Assembly (NCBI GenBank): GCA_002005505.1
Contig: KV908478.1
Location: forward strand, 303,827 to 323,826
From: Botryococcus braunii
Taxonomy: Eukaryota; Chlorophyta; Trebouxiophyceae
Direction of reading: 5' to 3'
DNA length: 20,000 nt
Shown one piece after another: positions 1-8,900 of this stretch (positions are counted from its first letter, which is position 1; the number at the start of each line of letters is the position of its first letter). The notes below the pieces were generated by a model. The model was not told the origin of the DNA, ran no database searches, and saw only the letters and a program-made list of their open reading frames with translations. Position numbers and translations under genes: made by a program.

Positions 1-9
1 GGTGGTGCA

Positions 10-172
<163 letters not shown>

Positions 173-182
173 CATTCCAAGA

Positions 183-195
183 GGGGGGGGGGGGG
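183..195. repeat. G13 homopolymer
   Basis: Thirteen consecutive G residues just after the GT array. The exact length may be unreliable in an assembly. Confidence 0.95.
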
Positions 196-469
196 AGAAC
201 ATGTCTAAGGGGAATAGCAAACTTTGCTGTCAGTCGGGAATGCTGCCAGACCCCTTATGGTGTCCAGCAGCAAATTCTGCTGTGTATGGACCTGTCACAC
301 GATGATCCTTAACTCTGCAACTAGCAATCCCATCCTCCATTTGCAAGCCAGCACAATGTATTATTTCCACACAGTAAGTGGCCAACACTGTGCTGTATTC
401 CTGTTGCTTATGGTGAGAAGGCCAAGAAGGGTGGCCACCATCATGGTGTATAATAAAGTCGTAAAATTT

Positions 470-470
<1 letters not shown>

Positions 471-561
<91 letters not shown>

Positions 562-588
562 CCACACACACACACACACAACCACACG

Positions 589-590
<2 letters not shown>
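471..590. repeat. (CA)n microsatellite
   Basis: A pure CA run to about 558, then a GAGC interruption, more CA and an ACCACACGCA junction into the CT array. It is the reverse complement of the GT array at 10-172, so the two are inverted arms around about 300 bp of unique sequence. An AATAAA string lies just before it at about 452. Confidence 0.98.
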
Positions 591-677
<87 letters not shown>

Positions 678-692
678 GCGCGCGCGCGAGCG
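591..692. repeat. (CT)n array followed by (CG)n
   Basis: An uninterrupted CT run to about 675, then alternating CG to about 692. Polypurine-polypyrimidine DNA of this length can form triplex (H-DNA), and the CG part can form Z-DNA. Confidence 0.97.
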
Positions 693-1658
693 CACACAGA
701 CATAATTGAGGAATGGCCTCACGTTGTGTACCCAAGCAATCATGGGTGAACTACGGAGAAGGTATCTAATCTACACCAACACAGAGCGCAGGGGAGAAAT
801 TACAGCAACAGTGCCAAATATATGCCGAAAAATGGCTCCCATAGCAAAGCGCCACCAAGAAGGGTATTCCAGCAAGCAAGCAGGCATAGTGCTGCCAGTT
901 CTCACCATGGAGTGTACACTGTCTCAAACCGCAACCGTTTGTCTCAGGGAGAAACATCCTTCATCCTGTTCTGGAAGGTGGCGGGTGGGGGTTTTGCAGC
1001 ACCATGACCCCCGAACAAAAATGGAGAAGGGCAAGAAACCACATAAAGAAAGAAACCCCTACACAAAAAATTGGTCACGCCCCAAGCATACCCATTGATG
1101 ATGTATTTTCGGAGCTCTACAGGGATTCCTCAAACTTGAATCCAATGATATTCTGTAACAGCCCAGGACTCTCCATCCGAGTTCGCCGTTGACAGACGAG
1201 CCTGTATGCGCAAGGCTGCCAAGCTTAAAGGCTCATGTCTCCTCCAATCTGAAACAACAGGCAAAGAGTCAGATCTGAACCTGGGCACTTCAGGATGGAA
1301 AGGCAGGGACGAATCAAGAGGATAATGATGAACTGAAGGTGTTCTCTTATCTCTGTATGGGCTTAGGTGTTTCTGAACTATGAAGCATGTTTGTCGAAAT
1401 ACTGCACTTCTCAACATAAAGGAAGCTTGTCAGGAACACCCGCAACAGTGCATGTCTACCAACCACGGAGGTGTTACAACGGAGCAACACAAGATGACAC
1501 ACGTACATCTCTCTGCAACTGAAAGCCATGACTCCTTCTCAACACAAATCCTTCTAAATGAAGACGGTCAAGCGTAACAGATTAAAGTCCCCATAAAATC
1601 TCCAAATTTTACTTCCAAGTGACTGAGCCACAGCAGATAGTGAATGCAAGTCGCTTAC
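693..1658. other. No recognisable gene; 3' side of the SUMO-like gene
   Basis: Several short frames are open, but none has a recognisable motif. On the minus strand this is the downstream side of the SUMO-like gene, so it may hold a further exon or the 3' UTR. The frame after the small exon stays open for about 35 codons past the GTAAGC donor, then stops. I could not identify a terminal exon encoding a Gly-Gly end. Confidence 0.4.
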
Positions 1659-1690
1659 CTGAGATACCATGACATCCAAAGTTTCATTGT
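1659..1690 (-). CDS. SUMO-like gene, 32-nt small exon
   Basis: This small exon is bounded by a strong acceptor (TTCTGTTTTGCAG, just above 1690) and a consensus donor (CAG|GTAAGC at 1659/1658). Joined in phase to the last G of the upstream exon, it encodes D-N-E-T-L-D-V-M-V-S-Q. That corresponds to the D-G-D-E-I-D-A-M-L-H-Q segment of canonical SUMO. Splitting the Asp codon after the conserved M-E is, as I recall it, where plant SUMO genes carry an intron, which supports a spliced gene rather than a processed copy. The next canonical residues would be T-G-G, but no Gly-Gly codons follow directly, so they must lie in another exon or be missing. The match VMVxQ also fits the wider Rad60-SLD family. 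Confidence 0.65.
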
Positions 1691-1824
1691 CTGCAAAACA
1701 GAAGAATTGTAAGTGTAGCTGGCAAATTCCAACTGCAGAGAGAGCCCAACAGAAGACGGGTTCTTAACCACCCAGACAAGCAGATTTTCGAGGCAAGAAG
1801 AAGGAGGGCACTTATTTGACGCAC

Positions 1825-2050
1825 CCTCCATATCCAACTCTTCGGGCGTCTGCTCTGCCCGAACTCGTGTCCCTTCGTGAAGGAACACAACAGCGTCCAT
1901 AGAGACGCTCTGTCGTTCGCAATACGCTTTGAAGAGTTTACGGAACTGTGTTGTCCGCTTCGCCTGGATCCAATGAATATGACCACATAAGCTTTCAATT
2001 CCAGAACATTTTCTAATGCTTCTATAATGGCCGACTTCGTTTTGAACCAT
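1825..2050 (-). CDS. SUMO-like ubiquitin-fold protein, main exon (upstream limit uncertain)
   Basis: SUMO is a ubiquitin-like modifier, normally matured to a C-terminal Gly-Gly and conjugated to target lysines. The diagnostic part reads KRTTQFRKLFKAYCERQSVS, then M-D-A-V-V-F-L, then RVRAEQTPEELDME. These are the classic SUMO blocks: beta-2 to alpha-1 (KRTTQ, AYCxRQS), FLxxG, and RxRAEQTPxELxME. The exon ends at 1825 with ATGGAG G, followed by a GTGCGT donor, and the 134-bp intron 1691-1824 is GT-AG. The 5' limit is not resolved. The frame is open upstream to a TAG just beyond 2050, an ATG sits at 2050-2048, and a CCAG|GCG acceptor close to KRTTQ is an alternative. The first strand is weakly conserved (IESLCGHIHW). 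No N-terminal acidic tail exon was found. It could be a functional diverged paralogue or a decaying copy. Confidence 0.8.
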
Positions 2051-2392
2051 CTGCCGCTAGCACTGCTCAACTCAGCAGGCACGCCGACAGTTCTACCTTG
2101 CCCTATGCGCATAGAAGAGCAAGAGATGCAATGCAGCAGCCATTGACCCGTAAACCCCTTGTATGTTCTAAATTTATACCTTGAACTGAAGCAGTGTTTG
2201 GTCTTGGCCTCTCACTTTGATATTGATTGTGTTGTCGAGGTTGTCGGGCTTAACGTCATGATTCTCATGATCTTCAGCCATGATGATAGTAACTATGGAG
2301 CGCAAATGTTTCGTTTAGAGCATCGAGCCTTCTTCTGCCGGTTGTCTTTGGGTGTTTCTTCGTTCAGTGACAGAGCGGGGTGGCGCGTCTAT
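2051..2392. other. No recognisable gene; 5' side of the SUMO-like gene
   Basis: On the minus strand this is upstream of the SUMO-like exon. An ATGGCTGCTGCA start at 2143 runs to a possible AAG|GTAGAA donor, but its phase does not obviously match the SUMO frame. The long plus-strand frame from 2159 begins at TTG, shows no family motif and runs into the candidate DNA element. Confidence 0.35.
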
Positions 2393-2457
2393 GGCAAAAA
2401 CCCGGTCGCATCCAGGGTTGCCGCTTTTATTATTGAAGTCCGATTGCTAATTCCAAA

Positions 2458-2477
2458 TGTGCCAAATATTTGGCACA
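2458..2477. repeat. Perfect 20-bp palindrome
   Basis: TGTGCCAAATATTTGGCACA is identical to its reverse complement. It lies near the left end of the candidate DNA element and carries the TTTGGC motif seen repeatedly in this area. Confidence 0.9.
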
Positions 2478-2758
2478 AGTTGTTTTTCACCTGGCTTTAT
2501 TCGACATTGTTGGCAAAAATTCATTTGAAGGCACCAGTCGACTCCTTTTTCAAAGCTCTATCGGCCTGTTCCATTATCTGCCAACAAAAAACTGAACAGG
2601 ACCATGATACATTGCAAAAACTACATGTGCCAAATCTGCCTTGCAATGCAAAATGTTTTACAAGGATGACCAGTGCAGGCAAAAATCACAAGAGCTCACA
2701 ATTGTTACATATATGCTTTTCTCTGCAATCTGGGCACAACTTGGAAAGGTTTAAGACA

Positions 2759-2787
2759 ATCCTACTCTCCCCTCCGGAGAGTAGGAT
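2759..2787. repeat. Hairpin, 12-bp perfect stem and 5-nt loop
   Basis: ATCCTACTCTCC, loop CCTCC, then GGAGAGTAGGAT. The arms extend outwards imperfectly through GGTTTAAGA on the left and TCTTAAGCC on the right. Confidence 0.85.
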
Positions 2788-3034
2788 CTTAAGCCAATCC
2801 CACTCCCCCCCCTTGGACATTTCATCTACAGAATCAGAAAAAGCTTGACGCCATGCCAATCTAGTTCGATATTAACATAAATGTGCCAACTTGATGTGTT
2901 TGCGGTGGATTGTTTCAAACTTATATGCGCAGGAGGGAGCAAAACGGCTGTCATGGATGGCTCCGGTATGAGCAGCACGTTCAGTACATCACTAATGCTT
3001 TTGTACTGCTTTGTACTGCAGTGGAATTTGGCCG

Positions 3035-3093
3035 GCCTTTGCCAAACTAGATGTGGTGGCTAAATGCGCTAAATTAATTAATTTGGCAAAGGC
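3035..3093. repeat. 12-bp inverted repeat (GCCTTTGCCAAA / TTTGGCAAAGGC)
   Basis: Arms 3035-3046 and 3082-3093 enclose 35 bp that include TTAATTAA. The adjoining self-complementary octamers GGCCGGCC (3030-3037) and GGCGCGCC (3091-3098) make the segment strongly foldable. Confidence 0.8.
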
Positions 3094-3158
3094 GCGCCAA
3101 ATAATTTGGTTTTAGCGGCAACCCTGGTCGCCTCGTCTTTTACTTTACCGGTTTTGCC

Positions 3159-5070
3159 AGAATCTCCGGCAAAACGGTTTTTGGCGCTCCGGTGGGGTGA
3201 AATGTCCAGGTAGTACCTGGCACTCCTGACAATAAGTCTGGTGACTAGTCAAGGAAACATATGAAGACTTACAGGTTCGATTATGATAACAACAGAATTA
3301 TATAATACAAACCCTGAGTGCACTATGTTGGTACACTTGAACCGTACCAGTACGGAAGCTTCCAAGTCTTGTCAAAGCCTTCCTCACGCTTGCATGTCTG
3401 GCATGCAAAACCCCAGTTTGCCTTTACAACCTACAAGCTTCCATGTCATGGTGCTGCATGCGCAAGTCAACACATGAGTGGAAGCTAGGCCGACGAGCCA
3501 CAGCCCATGCATGGTCAACGCTTGGTTTCACACAACACCCTTGCACCAACGAGTGAGTTAGCCTCATTTCTCAAGGTTAGGCCACGCAACTCGGCGTACG
3601 GCCCTACATCACCCTCTGAGGCTGCGTCCCTACCCCTCTTCCCTTCTGCTTTCACACGGCCCAGGCCTTCAGCCCAGCCAAAACATTCAGAAATACCCCA
3701 AACCAATCACGGATTGCCTGCAAGAATGCATATGCGGCAAAATGCTACCCATTTGTCGGGCTCAAGCCTTCCATTCGGATTCTGCAACCAACTGTTTTTT
3801 CTCCGATGCTCTCCAAACTGCAACCCTTCTCCTTGTCACCACCGCCACCGAGTGGTATCCCTCTTGCAGAAACAAAGCCCTTGGAACGCCATCTGCAGCC
3901 CTTGCAAACAGAGCCCATAGCTCCCCGGGCTTCAAACGCCAATTCCCACCTGCAACTTCGGGGAGGTACTGTATATATACGCGTACCATCTTTGTCGCGC
4001 AGGGCCCACTGAATTTTTTTTGTACTACGGCAACTAGCAGTACGCCTCACACGTGACTGCCCATGGCCCTCAAATCCCCTAATTAAATGTCCTAAAATGC
4101 CGATTTCTGCAGCCCGAATTTTCGCCTGACAAGATTTATTATCATGGGTCGACTCAATCCAACCCTAGGGTTTCCACGTAGTAGGGGACTTACTTGAGGG
4201 TTTGTTGTTATGCCTACTACCACACCACACCTAGGCTTCCATTGGTACAATTTGGAGTTGAAAGCCTTCAAGAATGAGGAGTAGAGGCTTGAGAGCTTGA
4301 GACGGAATTACAAGGCAAATATTCGACTCTGGCGTTGCGCGCGAGAGACGGCGGCACCTTGTTTCGAAGTGCAGAGCATGACAGCGCCAGGGCGGGCAAC
4401 TCTTGATAAATAAACTAGGTTGCAACCTATTTTATGAATTCTGCATGTCTTTCTAAGCCAGGCAGGGCATGTGACCTCACTTGCACATAATTTAGGGAGA
4501 TGTGGAAGTTTGAAGATCGGTGTCGGCCAGGTCGCCCCCACATGCTGCCTTGCAAGCTTGACAGACAACTTGCGTAGACTATGGGCAAAGGAATGCCTGA
4601 TATCATATCCATCGATGGGCAGCGCTTCAAAAGCATTGATGCTGCCATCACCACCTCCCCAGCCTTAGAGAGAGAATCAAGCAGCTAGGGCCCCGGGGTT
4701 TGTCAGGGCACGATCACAAATAAGTACGTTGAAAAATGCGAGGGCGAGAACATCACCGTGGCTTTGAATTATGGCCTTCCTATGCTCATTAAGTGCATAC
4801 TCAGCTTAGCTACTAGGACAAGCCTTATCCATGCACGTCGTTGGCCAATGTCCTTGAAATGCAAGCGCAGGCGATGCCAGCCTTGTTGAATGCAAAGCTC
4901 CTGGTCCCGCTCTTAAGATCTTGCTGCTTTGAGAGAGGCACCCCATCCATCAAATCCAGACTCATTGAAGAGTTGCTGCCCATCAACTTGTAAAATTTCA
5001 TTCTTTTCCACACACAAACATCAATTGTACAACAAGTGGTTGCCAGGCATGTCAGTAGGTTGCCCAAGTA
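3159..5070. other. Intergenic stretch with no recognisable gene
   Basis: A 15-bp palindrome CCAGGTAGTACCTGG lies at 3206-3220. Bases 3500-4050 are C-rich on the plus strand and open in several frames on both strands at once, which is base composition rather than coding. A minus-strand frame at about 4825-4990 (peptide beginning MGSNSSMSLDLMDG) has fairly ordinary residues, but I recognise no family and no clear splice signals. No tRNA or rRNA signature was seen. Confidence 0.5.
3972..3979 (+). promoter_or_regulatory. Possible TATA box
   Basis: TATATATA inside GTATATATAC follows a C-rich stretch. It could serve either strand because it is self-complementary. No gene is recognised on either side, so this is weak. 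Confidence 0.2.
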
Positions 5071-5092
5071 ATGTAATTTGGCCAAATTACAT
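5071..5092. repeat. Perfect 22-bp palindrome
   Basis: ATGTAATTTGG followed directly by its reverse complement CCAAATTACAT. Its right half is also the outer end of the larger palindrome at 5084-5179. Confidence 0.92.
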
Positions 5093-5179
5093 GACTTTCT
5101 GTTGATTCATGAATACTAGCCAAAGCGGGTATACCCGCTTTGGCTAGTATTCATGAATCACCAGAAAGTCATGTAATTT
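5084..5179. repeat. 96-bp near-perfect palindrome (foldback)
   Basis: Two 48-bp arms (5084-5131 and 5132-5179) meet with no spacer at GCGGGTA|TACCCGC and differ at a single base pair (T at 5102 faces a C where A would be expected). It would form a very stable cruciform or RNA hairpin. No coding potential. It lies 62 bp outside the copia LTR. Confidence 0.93.
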
Positions 5180-5236
5180 CGGCATACGTATGCGGCAAAG
5201 GTGATTTTGTGAAATAAACATCAGATTCCTATATTA

Positions 5237-5241
5237 CTTCT
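5237..5241. repeat. Target-site duplication of the copia element (left)
   Basis: CTTCT immediately precedes the left LTR and is repeated at 18517-18521 immediately after the right LTR. Confidence 0.93.
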
Positions 5242-5265
5242 TGTAAACTGTTGTGCTTGGCGTTC

Positions 5266-5412
5266 CCTGTATGACCCGGCACGAGGGTGTTAAGCCCGGC
5301 GACACTCTTGTTGTGCGTAGAGAAACAAGCAGTGTCGTCTGTGAGTGAAGAGACTTGACTGGCAACAGTAAAGTAGCAAACACCCGAAGTGCTTTTGATG
5401 TCCCAATCAAGT
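5266..5412 (-). repeat. 147-bp intra-LTR direct repeat, copy B (3' LTR)
   Basis: Same sequence as 5594-5740 except at the 5664 change, with 328 bp between the starts. On the element strand it lies just downstream of the AATAAA signal. The equivalent in the 5' LTR is 17812-17958. Confidence 0.95.
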
Positions 5413-5421
5413 CTTACAATG

Positions 5422-5427
5422 TTTATT
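5422..5427 (-). promoter_or_regulatory. AATAAA polyadenylation signal in the 3' LTR
   Basis: The minus strand reads GCAATAAAC. It is located about 10 bp upstream of copy B of the 147-bp repeat, consistent with the end of R. The 5' LTR equivalent is at 17968-17973. Confidence 0.5.
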
Positions 5428-5593
5428 GCTCTCTCTCGTCACTCGGCAATTCAAACTACTCTATCAACAACGTTACTGATAGTCTGCATTACCAATGTCC
5501 GATGAGCTAAGCAATTACACCTTTCTATTGTACCTTATCTAGACCCTTCCTAAACCATTGTTCATGTTCATATGATGTCTTGACAGCAGTTTA

Positions 5594-5740
5594 CCTGTAT
5601 GACCCGGCACGAGGGTGTTAAGCCCGGCGACACTCTTGTTGTGCGTAGAGAAACAAGCAGTGTTGTCTGTGAGTGAAGAGACTTGACTGGCAACAGTAAA
5701 GTAGCAAACACCCGAAGTGCTTTTGATGTCCCAATCAAGT
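5594..5740 (-). repeat. 147-bp intra-LTR direct repeat, copy A (3' LTR)
   Basis: The upstream copy on the element strand, starting about 25 bp after a TATATG box (5764-5769). It carries the only base, at 5664, where the two LTRs differ. The equivalent in the 5' LTR is 18140-18286. Confidence 0.95.
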
Positions 5741-5970
5741 GCCTCAATCCTTCGAGCCAGGAGCATATAGCCTTTCGAGCAAACCGTGTCCGATTACCTC
5801 ATCCTTTCTTATTAACGTGCAATTGGTCTAGATTGGTTCTGGCAGAACTCCTGGGTTCTGCCACTGATTACTCATTCTACTAACTGTTCTCTCTGGTAAT
5901 TGACGATGATCTGGCCACTATTACTCTTCTGAGGGAAAGGCACCAAAAATGTTCTGTCACTATTATAACA

Positions 5971-5990
5971 CTTCCCCTTGCCTTTTCCTC
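5971..5990 (-). other. Copia polypurine tract
   Basis: On the element strand GAGGAAAAGGCAAGGGGAAG abuts the 3' LTR and should prime plus-strand DNA synthesis. It overlaps the pol stop codon TGA, so the frame ends only about 18 nt before the LTR. Confidence 0.85.
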
Positions 5991-8900
5991 ACAAAAACTT
6001 GGCCAACCCCAGAGCCTCACGATGTCCCTGAAACACCTGCCTTGTCAAAGGCTTCGTGAATATATCTGCTACATTCCTTGCAGAAGGAACGTATTTCACA
6101 TCCACCTGACCCAATGCAATAGCTTCCCGTGCAAAATGGAAACTGATTGCGATGTGCTTGGTATGTTTAGAGAACACTGGATTTCTGAGATGATTGATGC
6201 ATCCCTGATTATCACAGTGGATCTTCACAATCCACGGAGAAATCCCAATTTCTTCCAGGAATCCCTTCATCCAATTTGCCTCTTTGACAGCTGCACTTGC
6301 CGCCATAAACTCAGCCTCTACAGTGGATGTGGCCACTGCAGACTGCTTTTTGCTTCCCCAAACTACTGCTCCTCCAAACACACGAATTACGTAACCAGTA
6401 GTGGAAAACCTGTGATCCTGATCACCACCATAATCTGCATCCACAAAGCCCTCCAGCTCTGTGTCCTTCCCTCCAAGTACTAACACAAGATCCCTGGTAG
6501 CCATCAGATATTTCAACACTCTGATGGCTTCATTCCAATGAGCAGTGGTGGGAGTAATCCTATACCTGGAAAGCACTCCTACAGCCTGGGAAATATCAGG
6601 CCTTGTGGTGTTGGCAATGTACAACAGTGACCCAACCAGTTCACAGTATCTGTGACCCGGAGGTAAGGGACTCCCAGCTCCAATGCTGGCACTGTTGTCC
6701 TTAGACATAGGTCGCTGTGTGGCCACAAAATCCTTAGTCATAGGGGTGTCAGGCCCCACAGACTCCAGATCCAGCCCAAATTTCTCAACTAGGGCATCAA
6801 TCTTTGGGATGCAACTCAAGGAAATCAACCCTTTCTCTCTATCTCTCATCACTTGACAGCCCAAGAAATCTTTCACCTCTCCTAGATCATGAATGGTGAA
6901 CTCCTGCTTCAGCAACCCTTTCACTCTCTCAATCTCACTCATGCCCTTTGAAACTATCAATAGATCATCAACATAAATCAGCACAAAGGATTTCCCTCCA
7001 TCCACAGAACATTTCACATAGACCCCAGCATCACTCTTGCACACCTCATACCCCATGGTATGTAGCTTCTCATTAAGGGTCTTATGCCATGCCCTTGGAG
7101 CTTGCTTCAGGCCATACAGTGCCTTCTTCAAGCGACACACAGTGTTCCCATCCCCATTCTCAAACCCAGGAGGTTGTGTGACATAGACCTCCTCCTCTAA
7201 TTCACCATTTAGAAATGCAGTCTTGACATCCACCTGGTGAATTTCAAGACCCTCCTGTGCAGCTACTGACAGCAAAGCTCTTCTAGACCCATAACTGCTG
7301 GTGGGAGCAAATACCTCCATTACATCCACTCCTGGAATTTGCCTGCACCCTTGAGCCACCAGCCTAGCCTTGAATCTAAGCACATTACCGTGAGCATCCA
7401 TTTTCACTGAGAAAATCCAGTGAACAGGGATTACTTTGTGACCACGAGGTCTTGGAACAAACTCCATCACCTCATGAGCATCTAAGGAGTTTTGCTCCTC
7501 CTGCATTGCAGCCTTCCAATATTCCCACTGTGGGGACTGCTGGGCTTCCTTTAAACTGGAAGGCACACTAATCTTCCCAAATCGCACACCAGTGTGCTTC
7601 CCCTGATCTTGCTTACTCTCACTCTCACTGTCACCCACTACTCTTTCGCTGAATATCGCCGCACTGCATGAGGGGACTGTGGGGAGCGATCCAGACCCCC
7701 CTCTCTGATCTTTCTCTCTCTTAGACTCACAACTTGCCCTCTCAAGCTTGCTGCCAGTCTCTCTCACATCATCCTCCCAAACACAGGTACCTCTCGGAAA
7801 GCTCTTGTAATTGGGCGAATTCTCACACTGTCTAGGCTTCCGATTCACCTCCTCTGACACACTCTCACATGGCTGACGGTTTGCAGTCCCGTCTGGACTC
7901 TCACAGGCATTTGAACCACACTGCATGGCATGAGCTCTTGGTCTGTCTTGAGACTGTGCCCATGTCTCTCTCTCTCTCTGTCTGCTCCCTGCCAAACATG
8001 AGCGCTGGGGCGCAGGCCCAGCAGCACACTCACAAGCATAGCCCACACTTGCGTGGCTGGCACCACATTGTCTCTGGGCATTACAGACAGAGCTCCCATC
8101 TCTAACAATTTCCTCAGGTACTGAGCAGGTCCCACCCAGGCAACTCAGCTCACTTGGACCATTTTCAGTCTGATCAGAGACTGTCCCCCTCTCATCGCTC
8201 ACATGTGATGCAGGTCTCTCAGGATCCTGACCTCTTTCCTGCACTTCCCCTGGTCCCTGTGACTCGGTGTCACATTCAGTCAACCCCACTCGCTCACAGC
8301 TCTCGCCCTTCTCCTGTGCCAGCAGGAGCTCTCGAGCAGCAGTGCGCTGCTCATAGCGTTGTGATCTTGTCAATCCATCCGGCTGCTGGCCTTCGTTGTC
8401 AGGCCGCGGATCTCGGAGTGTCTGCTGTGCTCGCCCCAAACACCGTTGGTGTTCTTCGCTGTCGGGATTCCCTCTTGCCATTTGACGAAGAGTCTCCAGC
8501 ATGCCGGACTGGTCCAGGTCCAGCTGATGAGTTCCTCCCGGTGATCCAGTGGCAAGATCTGAGGCACCTTCCTCCGGGAGGCACTTCCCCTGACAGTCAG
8601 GCTCGGTTGCAGCCTCGTCAGGGGCTTCTGGGAGGGTGCTGTCAGGTCTGTTGCTGGAGCAGGGTATGCTGATCCTGCCATCTCGAGTGTGGGGCTGGAT
8701 GTGATCAGCAGGAAGTTCACTATCCCATTGCTGGAGGTGCAAACCTTCTGGATATGAAAACATCTGTGGCTGTCCAGGCAGAATGTGTAATCCTACTCTG
8801 GAGGCCCCCCGAATGTGCTCCACAAATTCCACATCTCTGCTCTCCCGCCAGACCCCTCCTCCTAGATAGATTCGATATGCCTTGGACACTGGTGAATATC

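Larger units (their letters stand above)
2393..3158. mobile_element. Candidate non-autonomous DNA element (about 766 bp) with imperfect TIRs
   Basis: The left end (2393-2425) contains GGCAAAAACCCGGT followed by CCAGGGTTGCCGC. The right end (3114-3158) carries the reverse complement of both blocks, AGCGGCAACCCTGG and ACCGGTTTTGCC, with an 11-base length difference between them. The inner 14-bp block is perfect. The interior is rich in short palindromes and shows no transposase motif. Clear target duplications were not found, so the outer limits are approximate. It may be a MITE-like or foldback element, or an old inverted duplication. Confidence 0.4.
5242..5970 (-). repeat. Copia 3' LTR (729 bp)
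   Basis: On the element strand it begins TGTTATAATAG and ends CAGTTTACA (TG...CA termini). By eye it is identical to the 5' LTR except for one C-to-T change at 5664. It contains two direct copies of a 147-bp segment (5266-5412 and 5594-5740). A 75-codon ATG-initiated frame inside it is probably incidental. Confidence 0.96.

Noticed and set aside
2159..2848. 229-codon plus-strand ORF
   Set aside because: It begins at TTG, has no family motif and spans the edge and hairpins of the candidate DNA element.
3507..4056. Overlapping ORFs on both strands
   Set aside because: Several frames are open at once in C-rich DNA, none with recognisable motifs, so base composition explains them.
5539..5766. 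75-codon ORF inside the copia LTR
   Set aside because: It mostly follows the 147-bp repeat, has no recognised motif and lies in regulatory sequence. The same frame recurs in both LTRs simply because they are copies.
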